The notes under the pieces are model-generated. The model did not search any database and was not told where the DNA came from. It worked only from the letters and a program-made list of their open reading frames with translations. Positions 32,342 through 41,342 of a stretch of 64,000 nucleotides of DNA are shown one piece after another. Origin of the DNA: Niallia sp. Man26 (lineage in GTDB: Bacteria > Bacillota > Bacilli > Bacillales > Cytobacillaceae); the NCBI RefSeq assembly GCF_022049065.2, contig NZ_CP095743.1:3053001-3117000 (forward strand), written 5' to 3'. A program made the translations under genes and the position numbers. The first letter of the stretch is position 1. Each line of letters opens with the position of its first letter.

Positions 32342-33514
32342 TTACTTACTGTATCTTTCTGTAAAAGCCTTCATTCTCTTTAAAGCTTCTTGCAGCTGTT
32401 CTAAGGAAGATGCATAAGAACAGCGGATATGGCCTTCCCCGCTCTCGCCAAACACATTTCCCGGCACAACCGCTACCTTTTCTTCCATCAGCAGCTTTTC
32501 AGCGAATTGTTCTGATGTCAGCCCAGTTGATGTAATATCAGGGAATGCATAAAAAGCTCCACCTGGAATATGACAAGTCAGCCCCATTTCGTTTAATGAC
32601 TGTACAACGAAATTACGTCTTCTTCGATAGCTCTTCTTCATTTCCTCGACATCGTTGCTGCCTGATCTCAACGCTTCAAGTCCGGCAAATTGCGCCATTG
32701 TCGGAGCACACATTAAGCTGTATTGATGGATTTTAAGCATAGCCTGCGTCAATTCTTCCGGTGCGCAAACAAAACCAAGTCTCCAGCCCGTCATCGCGAA
32801 CCCTTTTGAGAATCCGGATATGAGCAATGTTCTCTCCCACATGCCGTTTAGGGCGCTCATACTTGTATATTCCTCGTCATAGCACAGCTCTGCATATATC
32901 TCATCAGAAATTATAAGCAGGTCATGCTTCTTAGCAACGTCTGCGATTGCTGCTAATTCTGCTGCAGACAATAGGGAGCCTGTCGGATTGCTCGGGGAGC
33001 ATATCATGATTGCTTTTGTCTTATCTGTAATCACTTCCTCCAGCTGCTCTGGCAGAACCTTGAACTCATGTTCTTTTAACGTCTGAACAGGTACCGGCAC
33101 ACCGCCTGCAAGTGTAACTAGCGGTGCATACGCAACAAAACAAGGTTCAAGCACGATCACTTCCTCATCTGGATTTAGAATCGCCCGCAACGCAATATCA
33201 ATCGCCTGGCTCGCACCAACTGTTACAATAATCTCTGAATTCGGATTATAAGCGACCTGGAATCTTCTGTTCATGTAAGACGATATTTCCTCGCGCAGCT
33301 CAAGCATTCCTGGATTTGCCGTATAGGAAGTATAGCCTTGCTCTAAGGAAAGAATAGCAGCTTCCCTTGCTGACCATGATGTAACAAAGTCAGGTTCACC
33401 GACTCCAAGTGAGATGACCCCTTCCATATTGGAAGCCAAATCAAAAAATCGTCTTATCCCGGAAGGCTTCATTTCTGCTACTTTGTCGGCGATATAGCTT
33501 TTCGTTTGATTCAT
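32342..33514 (-). CDS. alaT: Class I/II PLP aminotransferase (AlaT/YugH)
   Basis: A 390-residue aminotransferase. GASQAIDIALRA, the CSPSNPTGSL stretch, DEIYAEL and the PLP-lysine segment SGFSKGFAMTGWRLG are all present. With the Lrp-type regulator in front it matches the B. subtilis alaRT pair, in which AlaT makes alanine from pyruvate and glutamate. The start is ATG at 33514 or GTG at 33517; both overlap the alaR stop, so the genes are translationally coupled. I prefer the ATG because GGTG is then 8 bases away. Confidence 0.92.
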   Translation of the reverse strand: MNQTKSYIADKVAEMKPSGIRRFFDLASNMEGVISLGVGEPDFVTSWSAREAAILSLEQGYTSYTANPGMLELREEISSYMNRRFQVAYNPNSEIIVTVGASQAIDIALRAILNPDEEVIVLEPCFVAYAPLVTLAGGVPVPVQTLKEHEFKVLPEQLEEVITDKTKAIMICSPSNPTGSLLSAAELAAIADVAKKHDLLIISDEIYAELCYDEEYTSMSALNGMWERTLLISGFSKGFAMTGWRLGFVCAPEELTQAMLKIHQYSLMCAPTMAQFAGLEALRSGSNDVEEMKKSYRRRRNFVVQSLNEMGLTCHIPGGAFYAFPDITSTGLTSEQFAEKLLMEEKVAVVPGNVFGESGEGHIRCSYASSLEQLQEALKRMKAFTERYSK

Positions 33515-34014
33515 CACGGTGACACCACTATCCTTTTATCATCATTATTCGGTTCAAAAATTGTTCCATCATGTTTATACTGCTTTAGAATAAAATGGGT
33601 TGTTGTGGAAAGAACAGAATCCAAAGTGGACAGCTTTTCCGAAACAAATCTTGCCACATCATTCATCGATTTCCCTTCAATAATCACAGACAGATCATAT
33701 GTCCCTGACATTAAATACAGCGATTTCACTTCTTGGAAACGATAAATTCTTTGGGCTACTTCATCAAATCCAACTCCCCGTTTTGGAGTTACTTTAACAT
33801 CAATCATTGCTGTAACGCCTTCATGTCCTTCAACCTTTGACCAGTCAACAATACTTGTATAGCGGACAACTACTTTCAAATCTTCAAGCTTTGCGACAAT
33901 TTCTTTCGTTGTCTGAAGGTCCTCTTCAATCATTTTAGCTATGTCTTCATCTGTAATACGGGCGTTTTTTTCTAAAATTTCTGCCACTTCAATTTCTTTT
34001 TCCGTCAACTTCAT
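33514..34014 (-). CDS. alaR: Lrp/AsnC-family regulator (AlaR/YugG)
   Basis: A 166-residue Lrp-type protein: an N-terminal winged helix (about 1-60, EILEKNARITDEDIAKMI) and a C-terminal RAM ligand domain (about 75-150). It matches the B. subtilis regulator that activates alaRT in the absence of alanine. GGAGGGATAAAG lies just before the ATG. It overlaps alaT by up to four bases. Its C-terminus ends with an unusual DDKRIVVSP tail. Confidence 0.88.
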   Translation of the reverse strand: MKLTEKEIEVAEILEKNARITDEDIAKMIEEDLQTTKEIVAKLEDLKVVVRYTSIVDWSKVEGHEGVTAMIDVKVTPKRGVGFDEVAQRIYRFQEVKSLYLMSGTYDLSVIIEGKSMNDVARFVSEKLSTLDSVLSTTTHFILKQYKHDGTIFEPNNDDKRIVVSP

Positions 34015-34054
34015 CTTTATCCCTCCAGATTATACAGTACTTTTTTATTGCAAA

Positions 34055-34315
34055 TTACAGGGAGCAAGAGCCGTTATCTTTTGTTAACAGCAGCTTTGTC
34101 GATATAGAAAGACACTCATCCATTGGTATGAATTCCTCAAAAGAAAACTCATAAATTTTTTGGATTTCTGCTGCAAGCTCTTCCCTATTGTCCAGCTCAT
34201 GGACGGCATAGACGCAATCGGCTATTTCCGTATCATAATTCCCTTCCCCAAGCTTGAAGGGATCCCATTCATTCAGCAGTTTTACAAGCTCTAGATTAAC
34301 TTCTTGATTGTTCAT
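34055..34315 (-). CDS. yugE: DUF1871 protein YugE
   Basis: An 86-residue acidic protein. NEWDPFKLGEGNYDTEIADCVYAVHE is characteristic of the DUF1871/YugE family, whose function is unknown. No signal or membrane segment is seen. It lies just upstream of alaR in the same direction (40-base gap) and probably begins that transcript. Position next to alaR matches B. subtilis. Confidence 0.87.
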   Translation of the reverse strand: MNNQEVNLELVKLLNEWDPFKLGEGNYDTEIADCVYAVHELDNREELAAEIQKIYEFSFEEFIPMDECLSISTKLLLTKDNGSCSL

Positions 34316-34480
34316 ACTTTCACCTTTTTACTCCTATTTTGCTGTCCATATTCTATCACAAAATATACGCAGTTAACACGATAACAGCTAAAAAGGGCTA
34401 TTTTTTTGCGGTCCTAATTTTTACGATACAGAGAACCAATAGGTCAATTTATTTACTCTATACATTTTATTGCAGATTCA

Positions 34481-34509
34481 TTGACAAAATAGAAATCGAG
34501 GAATATCCT
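34481..34509 (+). promoter_or_regulatory. SigA promoter of mntH
   Basis: TTGACA (34481-34486), 17 bases, TATCCT (34504-34509). The expected transcript start near 34516 lies inside the longest mntH reading frame, so the real start codon must be later. Confidence 0.75.
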
Positions 34510-34520
34510 AAAGGAAAGTT
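34502..34520. promoter_or_regulatory. MntR-like operator
   Basis: AATATCCTAAAGGAAAGTT overlaps the mntH -10 element and resembles the MntR pattern (TTTGCCTTAAGGAAACT-type), with a well-matched right half (AAGGAAAGT) and a poorer left half. Mn-loaded MntR would repress here. Confidence 0.55.
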
Positions 34521-34575
34521 GCGCAAAGGAAACATTTTATCACTTAGGAAAAATCAACAGAAATCAGGTGAACAT

Positions 34576-35832
34576 ATGGATAAAAGTAAAGAGGCTTCTC
34601 ACGCAGGTTCTGTATTACATGGTCCTGGAGGGCTAAGAAAGTTCCTGCCGTTTCTTGGTCCTGCCTTTATTGCTGCAATTGCTTATATCGATCCAGGAAA
34701 TTTCGCAACAAACATAGCTGCAGGTTCTCAATATGGTTATTTATTATTATGGGTTATCTTGTTTTCAAATATTATGGCCTTAATTATTCAGTCACTGTCT
34801 GCAAAATTAGGGATTGCTACAGGAAAAAATCTAGCTGAGGTCGCCCGGGAGGAATTTCCTAAGCCTGTCAGCATCGGTTTATGGATTCAAGGTGAAATAG
34901 TTATCATTGCTACCGATTTAGCTGAATTTATTGGTGCTGCACTCGGCATTTACTTACTGTTTGGCATTCCGATGCTTGAATCAAGCATTATCGCTGCAAT
35001 CGGCAGCTTTGCCATACTGGAGCTGCAAAGACGAGGCTACAGATCGCTTGAGGCTGGGATAACAGCAATGCTGTTTATAGTTGTCTTATCCTTTATTGTG
35101 CAAATGTTCTTCGCAAAACCAGAGCTCCATTCTGTGCTGCACGGTTTGTTTACACCACAATTCCAAGGAACAGACAGTGTACTGCTTGCAGCTGGAATAC
35201 TCGGAGCAACGGTTATGCCCCACGCGATTTATCTGCACTCTGCCTTAACGCAAAAACGGATTGTCGGTACAACAGAAAAAGAGAAGAAAATGATTTTCCG
35301 CTTTGAGTTTTTTGATATCCTTATTGCCATGCTGATTGCAGGATTTATTAATGCGGCTATGCTTATTGTCGCAAGTGCCTTATTCCATGCAAATGGCTTT
35401 ATCGTAAATGACTTGGATGTTGCCTTTCAGCATTTCGAGCAGCTTGTAAGTCCAGCTTCAGCTATTCTGTTCGGTCTCGGCCTTTTGATTGCCGGCCTGT
35501 CCAGCTCGTCTGTTGGTACTATGTCCGGAGATGTCATTATGCAAGGCTTCATTCAATTTCGAATTCCCATCTATGTCAGAAGGCTGATTACGATTATTCC
35601 GCCCATTATTATTATTGCATCAGGAGTAAATCCTACATCAGCATTAGTATTAAGCCAGGTTATTCTTTCATTTGGAATTGGCTTCGCATTAATCCCGTTA
35701 ATTATGTTTACAAGCAGCAAACGGATTATGGGCAGCCTGCAAAACTCGAAAGCAATTACGATTATCTCTTGGCTGATCGCAGCAGTTATTGTCCTTTTAA
35801 ATCTTTTTTTACTGTACGATACTTTCTTCTAA
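34576..35832 (+). CDS. mntH: Manganese transporter MntH (Nramp family)
   Basis: A 418-residue proton-coupled divalent metal transporter. AYIDPGNFATNIAAGS carries the Nramp metal-binding DPGN in helix 1, and ATVMPHAIYLHSALTQKR is the family's MPH motif in helix 6, with about 11 helices in total. The ATG at 34576 follows AGGTGA; the frame is open for 79 codons further up, but that stretch contains the promoter and operator, so it is not coding. It occupies the position between yugE and kapB where B. subtilis has patB and kinB. Confidence 0.94.
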   Translation: MDKSKEASHAGSVLHGPGGLRKFLPFLGPAFIAAIAYIDPGNFATNIAAGSQYGYLLLWVILFSNIMALIIQSLSAKLGIATGKNLAEVAREEFPKPVSIGLWIQGEIVIIATDLAEFIGAALGIYLLFGIPMLESSIIAAIGSFAILELQRRGYRSLEAGITAMLFIVVLSFIVQMFFAKPELHSVLHGLFTPQFQGTDSVLLAAGILGATVMPHAIYLHSALTQKRIVGTTEKEKKMIFRFEFFDILIAMLIAGFINAAMLIVASALFHANGFIVNDLDVAFQHFEQLVSPASAILFGLGLLIAGLSSSSVGTMSGDVIMQGFIQFRIPIYVRRLITIIPPIIIIASGVNPTSALVLSQVILSFGIGFALIPLIMFTSSKRIMGSLQNSKAITIISWLIAAVIVLLNLFLLYDTFF

Positions 35833-35837
35833 TAAAA

Positions 35838-35879
35838 GAAAAGAAGCATGCAAACCAACTGGTTTCATGCTTCTTTTTG
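35838..35879. terminator. Bidirectional intrinsic terminator
   Basis: AAAAGAAGCATG ... CATGCTTCTTTTT with an inner AAACC/GGTTT stem, between mntH (+) and the superoxide dismutase gene (-). Confidence 0.82.
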
Positions 35880-36392
35880 CTATCTTTTGACTTCGCCGCA
35901 ATAAACTCGTTCCCCCGAATTACCTGCCGGCTGTGTCATTCCATCATCTGCCTGGTCAGTGATGACAATGGATGTTCCTTTCGGTTTAAATAATGAATTC
36001 TTGCCGTCCCTTAATGTGACTTGCGGTGCCAACAGCTCAGCTTTGACAGTTCCGTCATCCTCAACAATTAGATTGGGAAGGTCTCCTGCATGAGCTCCTT
36101 TTGGATGGAGCAGACCATGCTCCTTATCCTCAGGATTAAAGTGATTTCCTGCACTTTGAAATGTAGGAGCCTCACATTTTCCTACCTCATGTATGTGTAG
36201 GCCATGTACTCCAGGTGTCAACCCCTTTAAGTTGACTGTAAGCATCACTCCTGCAGACTGCTCCTCCAAATTAATACTGCCTAAAGAATCGCCGACATCA
36301 TTGAACATTTCCACATCTACCTTTGTTGCTTCTCCTTCCGCACAGCCTGCCATTAAAAGAAGCAATGCTAACATAGGCATGATTTTTTTCAT
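35880..36392 (-). CDS. sodC: Cu/Zn superoxide dismutase-like lipoprotein (YojM-like)
   Basis: A 170-residue SodC-family protein. The lipoprotein signal ends in LLLLMAGC, so it is anchored outside the membrane. [11 protein letters not shown] supplies two copper-ligand histidines and the disulphide cysteine; SAGNHFNP and HAGDLPNL give zinc and copper ligand positions, and VYCGEV holds the second cysteine. In B. subtilis YojM this family has been questioned as an active dismutase because some copper ligands are missing, so activity here needs testing. It is a single gene divergent from kapB. Confidence 0.88.
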   Translation of the reverse strand: MKKIMPMLALLLLMAGCAEGEATKVDVEMFNDVGDSLGSINLEEQSAGVMLTVNLKGLTPGVHGLHIHEVGKCEAPTFQSAGNHFNPEDKEHGLLHPKGAHAGDLPNLIVEDDGTVKAELLAPQVTLRDGKNSLFKPKGTSIVITDQADDGMTQPAGNSGERVYCGEVKR

Positions 36393-36524
36393 TTACGAAC
36401 TCCTCCAATACCGATAATAGGAGTATTATTTGTAGAATTGTTTAAATTATGCTGTTTCCCTGTTTCTAACATAGTGATTTATTATGGTACTATTTAAGAA
36501 AGAATGTTTTTGGAGGCGAATGAT

Positions 36525-36920
36525 GTGGAAGAGCTAACAATTGGCACAAAGGTTACTGCCATATACAAAACAGGCAAATATATCGGCGAAATTACAGATA
36601 TACGCAGCAACAGCTACTTAGTGAGGGTATTAGCTGTTCTTAAGCACCCTATGCAAGGTGATTTACATAATCCGAAGCAGGCAGAAAATGTCTTTTTTCA
36701 TGAGCGAAAAGCCCTCTCATACAGAGAACAGATGAATACTCCCAAACCGATGGTAAAGCCATATGAGGAGGAGACTCCAGAATACGGGACATCCCTTTTG
36801 CAGGCTGTCTCGAAAATGAAGGATGAACTGAGTAAAGACAATTCCCCATTTGCAGCAAGGAGCTTAAGCAATCTTGACATACTGGAGCAGGAGTACCGCC
36901 GGGCAATTACAAAAGCTTAA
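36525..36920 (+). CDS. kapB: Kinase-associated protein KapB
   Basis: A 131-residue protein matching KapB: YKTGKYIGEITDIR, YLVRVLAVLKHPMQGDLHNPKQAE and FFHERKALSYREQ are the family's conserved core. In B. subtilis KapB is needed for the sporulation kinase KinB to signal. The GTG at 36525, 8 bases after GGAGG, is the real start; the ATG at 36504 is on the other side of that site. No lipobox is visible in this start region. kinB is not beside it here, although kapD is. Confidence 0.9.
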   Translation: MEELTIGTKVTAIYKTGKYIGEITDIRSNSYLVRVLAVLKHPMQGDLHNPKQAENVFFHERKALSYREQMNTPKPMVKPYEEETPEYGTSLLQAVSKMKDELSKDNSPFAARSLSNLDILEQEYRRAITKA

Positions 36921-36927
36921 TTTTTTT

Positions 36928-36964
36928 CGGGATTTCTTCCTTATATGGGAGGAATCCTTTTTAG
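36928..36964 (+). terminator. Intrinsic terminator after kapB
   Basis: GGGATTTCTTCC pairs with GGGAGGAATCC around TTATAT, then TTTTT. Confidence 0.78.
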
Positions 36965-37020
36965 GCAAAAAAATAAAAGGGTGGCAACTAGTAGAACAAG
37001 CTTAGCTGTCAATCCTTTTT

Positions 37021-37641
37021 TCATGCAAATTTATTATAAAACTTAGATAGATCAATTAAATCGCCAATCGTTGTCGTTTCCGTCTTTCCTAAATACCTTT
37101 TGTCCTTTTCAACAAACTTAAATATGTCATAGGTTGTCAGCGCATCATCTAAGGCGCGGTGATGTCTTCCTGTCCCTTCGCTCCCGTATTCCCGCACTGC
37201 TTTCCATAATCCTGTCTGATTTTGGTCTCCGAAAAACCGCTTATATTCCATCGACAAATCTATTTCACTGCAAGCAAGAGGAAATGACGCACCTGCCATA
37301 GTGCAATTATTCCTGAGCACCTTCATGTCCATATTACCCCATGTTACAACTGTATTTGAGAAACCGCTGCCCATCTCCTTGATTTTATCGAGCAAACCGT
37401 GAAATGGAATTCCGTTATCGACTTGTTCCTGATGTATGTGCAGGAAGGATTTGCATCGCTCTGAAAGAATGGGAAACTTGCTTGGAGCCACATAGGCAGA
37501 AAAGGTTTCTCTTATCTTGTCATTAACGACGGCGACGATGCCCACTTCAATTATTTCAGGTTGAAAACCTTTATACTTAGCATTTTTTTCTGGCATGGTA
37601 AACTCAAAATCTATAAATAAATATTGTTGCTGCTTCTCCAT
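37021..37641 (-). CDS. kapD: KapD: DEDDh 3'-5' exonuclease-like inhibitor of the KinA pathway
   Basis: A 206-residue exonuclease-fold protein. FIDFEFTMPE supplies the first Asp-x-Glu, WGNMDMKVL the second Asp, and GRHHRALDDALTTYDIF the terminal His and Asp, so all DEDDh residues are present. In B. subtilis KapD inhibits the KinA route to sporulation. The start is ATG at 37641 with AGAAAGAAGGTG before it. It is convergent with kapB and divergent from pbpD, as in B. subtilis apart from orientation details. Confidence 0.93.
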   Translation of the reverse strand: MEKQQQYLFIDFEFTMPEKNAKYKGFQPEIIEVGIVAVVNDKIRETFSAYVAPSKFPILSERCKSFLHIHQEQVDNGIPFHGLLDKIKEMGSGFSNTVVTWGNMDMKVLRNNCTMAGASFPLACSEIDLSMEYKRFFGDQNQTGLWKAVREYGSEGTGRHHRALDDALTTYDIFKFVEKDKRYLGKTETTTIGDLIDLSKFYNKFA

Positions 37642-37863
37642 TTTTTCACCTTCTTTCTCTAAGTAAATCTCCGATCCATCTATCCTAAAAACCTTTTCTT
37701 ATATTATAACAGAATATTCGCGAAGCTTTAAAATTTTCTATTTATTTTTTTGTTTACTATTATGGTAATATTTTGCCCTTTTTTTCAGCAAAATACTTCA
37801 TGCATATTTATAAAAAATCCTTTATGCTTTTATTAACGGATTTTAAGTAATGAGGGAAAATTA

Positions 37864-39723
37864 ATGCGAAAAAAACTTGGGGTTTCCTTTATAGTAATAA
37901 TGCTAATTGCTTTAGTAGCTGTTCTTTATTTTACAGCAGCAGAAAAAAAGAAATATGTCAGCTTCCATCAATTTTTGGACGACAATATACCAGTCTCTTC
38001 CATGACACTCGCTCAATCTAGCTACATTTTGGATAATAGTGGAAGAAGTATATCAGAAATCAGCCCGCAAGCAGGGATACGAAAAAACTTGATAAATGAA
38101 GAAATCCCCCAATATGTGAAAGATTTGTTCATCTTATCAGAGGATCAGCATTTTTATGAACATGCTGGCTTTGATCTGCCGGCAATCGGGAGGGCTCTCT
38201 TGACCAATGCTGAATCAGATACTATTGAACAAGGCGGGAGTACTATTACCCAGCAGTTAGCCCGGAATATGTTTCAATCTTACGATAAAACCTACAATCG
38301 AAAACTAAAAGAGCTTCTATACGCTTATGAGCTTGAAAGAAAGTGGTCAAAAGCAGAAATTCTTACTCAATATATTAATGCCGTTTATTTTGCCAATAAT
38401 ATGTATGGCATTGAAGCAGCAGCGAATTATTACTTCAGCAGCAAATTGAGTGACTTGTCCAAAGCAGAACTGTCTTTTTTGGCAAGCATCCCTAATAATC
38501 CAACTATATATGATCCGCTTAAACATTTTGAGCAAACAAAAAAGAGACAAGAACGGTTAATATCCTTAATGGAAAAAGAGGGTAAAATATCCAGCAGTGA
38601 AGCTAAAAAGATGACAAATGAAAAAATAACACTTCACGTGCAAAAGAAAACAGATTTTTATCCAGACTATGTCTCATATGTGGAGGATGAATTACGAGCA
38701 CTCGTTTCTGAAGAAAAAGGTTATGCTAAAAAAATAACAAAAGCAAATGACAAGGAAAAGGAAATTCTCAGCAAAGAGCTGGATGCTGAAGTTCAGAAGC
38801 TCCTTGAAAGTGGCGTTATTATTCATACAGGAATGGACCGCAGCTTGCAGGAGAAAGCGGTAAAAGCAGTGAAAAGCTCCCTGATAACAACAGATGTAGA
38901 AGCAGCAGCAGTTGTCATCGATCACAAGAGCCATACAATAGGCGCACTTGTTGGCGGGAAGAACTATAAAAAATATGAGTTTAACCGGAGCTATCAAGCA
39001 TATCGCCAGCCTGGTTCTGCTATCAAGCCGCTTCTTGTGTATGGACCTTATCTGCAGGAAACAGGTAAAGGAGTTAAATCCACCGTTAATGCGGATGCTT
39101 TTTGCAAAGACGGTTATTGCCCGCAAAATTACAGTGGTCAAGACTATGGAAATGTCACATTAGATCAAGCTTTTATTCATTCCTATAATACACCTGCTGT
39201 CAGGCTTGCAGATAGTATTGGACTAAAAACTGCTTTCAGCTATTTAGCTCATTTTCCTTTTAAAAAGGTGACAGAAGAGGATGTTCATCTGTCCTCCGCT
39301 ATCGGTGGATTCACAGTTGGTATGTCTCCGCTTGAGATGACGAATGCTTATACTGTCTTTGGAAATAACGGCAGCTTTAAAAGCTCACATGCCATCACGT
39401 CCGTAACAGATGCTGACGGCAATCTGCTTTATGAATGGAAGGAAGCAGAGGAAACGGTCTGGAATAAAGCGACGAATGACAAGATGAGAACCTTGCTAAA
39501 ACACACAGTGACATCCGGAACAGCAAAGAAGGCAAATTTTCAAGCTCCTTATCTGGGAGGAAAAACTGGTACTACAAATGATTATAAAGATTATTGGATG
39601 GTCGGTTTATCTAATGATTTAACTGTTGGTGTTTGGGTCGGAAAGGATGCCCCAACCAATTTGAAAAGCATTGAAAGCAATGCTCCCCATCTTTCTATTT
39701 GGAAAAAGATATTGATACCATAA
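37864..39723 (+). CDS. pbpD: Penicillin-binding protein 4 (PbpD, class A)
   Basis: A 619-residue bifunctional class A PBP. An N-terminal membrane anchor (about 7-24) is followed by the GT51 glycosyltransferase domain (SEDQHFYEHAGFD, GGSTITQQLARNMF) and the transpeptidase domain with SAIK (S-x-x-K), SYN and KTGT motifs. It polymerises and cross-links peptidoglycan outside the cell. ATG at 37864 follows GAGGGAAAATTA. It sits next to kapD and before yufK, matching B. subtilis pbpD. Confidence 0.95.
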   Translation: MRKKLGVSFIVIMLIALVAVLYFTAAEKKKYVSFHQFLDDNIPVSSMTLAQSSYILDNSGRSISEISPQAGIRKNLINEEIPQYVKDLFILSEDQHFYEHAGFDLPAIGRALLTNAESDTIEQGGSTITQQLARNMFQSYDKTYNRKLKELLYAYELERKWSKAEILTQYINAVYFANNMYGIEAAANYYFSSKLSDLSKAELSFLASIPNNPTIYDPLKHFEQTKKRQERLISLMEKEGKISSSEAKKMTNEKITLHVQKKTDFYPDYVSYVEDELRALVSEEKGYAKKITKANDKEKEILSKELDAEVQKLLESGVIIHTGMDRSLQEKAVKAVKSSLITTDVEAAAVVIDHKSHTIGALVGGKNYKKYEFNRSYQAYRQPGSAIKPLLVYGPYLQETGKGVKSTVNADAFCKDGYCPQNYSGQDYGNVTLDQAFIHSYNTPAVRLADSIGLKTAFSYLAHFPFKKVTEEDVHLSSAIGGFTVGMSPLEMTNAYTVFGNNGSFKSSHAITSVTDADGNLLYEWKEAEETVWNKATNDKMRTLLKHTVTSGTAKKANFQAPYLGGKTGTTNDYKDYWMVGLSNDLTVGVWVGKDAPTNLKSIESNAPHLSIWKKILIP

Positions 39724-39763
39724 AAAAGCACCTGTTCAAAAAATGGACAGGTGCTTTTTTAGA
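39722..39763. terminator. Bidirectional intrinsic terminator
   Basis: AAAAGCACCTGT/ACAGGTGCTTTT flanked by A and T tracts between pbpD (+) and yufK (-). Confidence 0.87.
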
Positions 39764-40313
39764 TTGGCAAGCTGCCAATAATAGCGTTATATAGCTTGAT
39801 ACATAATAACAGAAATCCTGTAATCATGACAGCCCATGTTAATACTTGAAAGAAAATATAAAAAATGATTCCGCTAAAATTCAGACTGCCGCTTGCAGAG
39901 TTAACGAAATAAACAAAGTAAACAAGTGTCGTCACGACAAAGATAGCAAGAAGAATAATATAGCTGTATACACCGAACAAGGAGAGAATACTGCCGCAAA
40001 AATAAATGAAGCTTCCTTTCCTTGTTTTGATTAAGCTGTCCCCTTTTGAATCAATGGAAAAAAACAATAACGATAACCCATTTAAAGTGTCTGCAATCAG
40101 TTTAAGTGCAGATAACGCCATAAAAATAAACACGCAAAAAAACAGCAGCAATGCAAGCCTAATCCCTGTCTCTGAGAAAAATTCCAACAAACCCTCATAC
40201 ATCCCCAGCCTTTTAAAAAGGTCAATCACTGTTGACTGGATGCGGATTGCAAAAGATAAGCTAAAAAAACTGATAGAAAAAAGCGGAAAGTAACTAGTCA
40301 GATATGTATTCAT
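39759..40313 (-). CDS. yufK: YufK-like membrane protein (DUF5366 family)
   Basis: A 184-residue protein with four long hydrophobic segments (about 8-25, 48-75, 102-135, 147-172) and no soluble domain. SFFSLSFAIRIQST near the start and the overall layout match YufK, a protein of unknown function. Its position after pbpD is the B. subtilis one. The DUF number is from memory. No clear ribosome site beats the one before the ATG at 40313 (GGAATTAG, weak). Confidence 0.75.
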   Translation of the reverse strand: MNTYLTSYFPLFSISFFSLSFAIRIQSTVIDLFKRLGMYEGLLEFFSETGIRLALLLFFCVFIFMALSALKLIADTLNGLSLLFFSIDSKGDSLIKTRKGSFIYFCGSILSLFGVYSYIILLAIFVVTTLVYFVYFVNSASGSLNFSGIIFYIFFQVLTWAVMITGFLLLCIKLYNAIIGSLPI

Positions 40314-40591
40314 CTAATTCCTTTAATAACTCCTTATGCTAAACATTGGTAATAAAGATATAGCTCTTATTGTATTAGGAAATGCCTTATTAAGCAAAAA
40401 TCCATCTTTCTAAAAGCTTACTCCTCTCTATTTTTTCCTTACATATTGGTTAATACACAAAGTATGAACAATTTTAATGAAGCTTTAAAAACAATATGTA
40501 CCAATCCAATACAGGGCTTAATAAAGGGGGTTTAAGCACATACTATTATTGTCCTACAAGAAGGGGCAAATTATAACTGGGGTGAAGCTAA

Positions 40592-40771
40592 ATGGAAAAT
40601 ATTCGTGAAGGTTTAATTCCGACTGTTTTAGGTACTGCAGTAACTACAGCTGGCCTTGTAATGAAGCAGAACCGCAAAATCGACTCTATGGTTTCCAATA
40701 CGGTGTTTGGCTTTGGCTTAGCACATATTGTATTAGGAGCGATTGATTTAGTGGAGCACCGCAACAAGTAA
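40592..40771 (+). CDS. 59-residue conserved small membrane-associated protein
   Basis: A short gene below the usual cut-off. The ATG at 40592 follows GGGGTGAAGCTAA. It encodes MENIREGLIPTVLGTAVTT, a helical stretch TAGLVMKQNRK, and a C-terminal VFGFGLAHIVLGAIDLVEH. I recall similar proteins of about 56-60 residues in many Bacillus genomes, sometimes wrongly labelled asparagine synthase. The two hydrophobic segments suggest membrane contact. The function is unknown. A hairpin with a T run follows. Confidence 0.75.
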   Translation: MENIREGLIPTVLGTAVTTAGLVMKQNRKIDSMVSNTVFGFGLAHIVLGAIDLVEHRNK

Positions 40772-40785
40772 TGAATTTATGCATT

Positions 40786-40828
40786 AGCGCGAAGCGGCTT
40801 TTCGTTTCGCCTAGTGCTTTTTTTATTA
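40786..40828 (+). terminator. Probable intrinsic terminator
   Basis: GCATTAGCGCGAAGC pairs imperfectly with GTTTCGCCTAGTGC and T7 follows. Confidence 0.7.
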
Positions 40829-40925
40829 CGCCAAAGGACATAAAAGTGCCTAAAGTGTACATATGAAAAACTGGATAGGAATACGATAAAGTAGCCACTA
40901 ACAGAAACCGATTGGAGTGAATAAT

Positions 40926-41300
40926 ATGTTAAGACCTTCTCATCGTGTTTATCCTTATCAGCCAATTCCCATTCACCCATATTTGCATTATCCTTATCCC
41001 ATTCGTCAGCTTCCGGAAGTAAAGCCAGATCAGTTTGTTAAAAGTGCGCAAAGCAGCATGGCCCTGTTAACAGATGCAAATACACTTATAACAAGATTCC
41101 AATCAAGAGATTATGCAAGAAGAGTTATGCAAGCAGCTCAAGCCTCCAATTCCAGCGCTGTAAATGAATTACTTCGCACAAGCGGAATAAAAAACCTCCC
41201 AAAAATTAAATATAATCCGGATGGAATCACACTTGATTTTGACAATAAGAATGCTCCTCCATGCTGTTATTTAACATTGAAGCTGCGCTGGAGTGAATAA
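40926..41300 (+). CDS. Small protein with a Pro/Tyr/His-rich start, possibly spore-associated
   Basis: A 124-residue protein. The first 35 residues are rich in Pro, Tyr and His (YPYQPIPIHPYLHYPYP), like spore coat proteins. The rest is a compact domain with helix TLITRFQSRDYARRVMQAAQ and a C-terminal strand-rich part containing CCYLTLKLRW. The ATG at 40926 has GGAG 8 bases upstream. I do not recognise the family with certainty; YuzC of B. subtilis is a possibility by size and region. It converges with the Gly/Tyr-rich gene at 41343. Confidence 0.68.
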   Translation: MLRPSHRVYPYQPIPIHPYLHYPYPIRQLPEVKPDQFVKSAQSSMALLTDANTLITRFQSRDYARRVMQAAQASNSSAVNELLRTSGIKNLPKIKYNPDGITLDFDNKNAPPCCYLTLKLRWSE

Positions 41301-41307
41301 TAAAAAA

Positions 41308-41340
41308 AAACTCCCGCATACAAATAATGCGGGAAAATAC
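41308..41340. terminator. Hairpin between convergent small genes
   Basis: CCCGCAT/ATGCGGG with a 7-base loop, A-tract on the left and T-containing sequence on the right. Confidence 0.75.
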
Positions 41341-41342
41341 TT

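Noticed and set aside
34339..34575. 79-codon N-terminal extension of mntH
   Set aside because: It contains the promoter and MntR-like site, lacks a ribosome site, and MntH proteins are about 420 residues.
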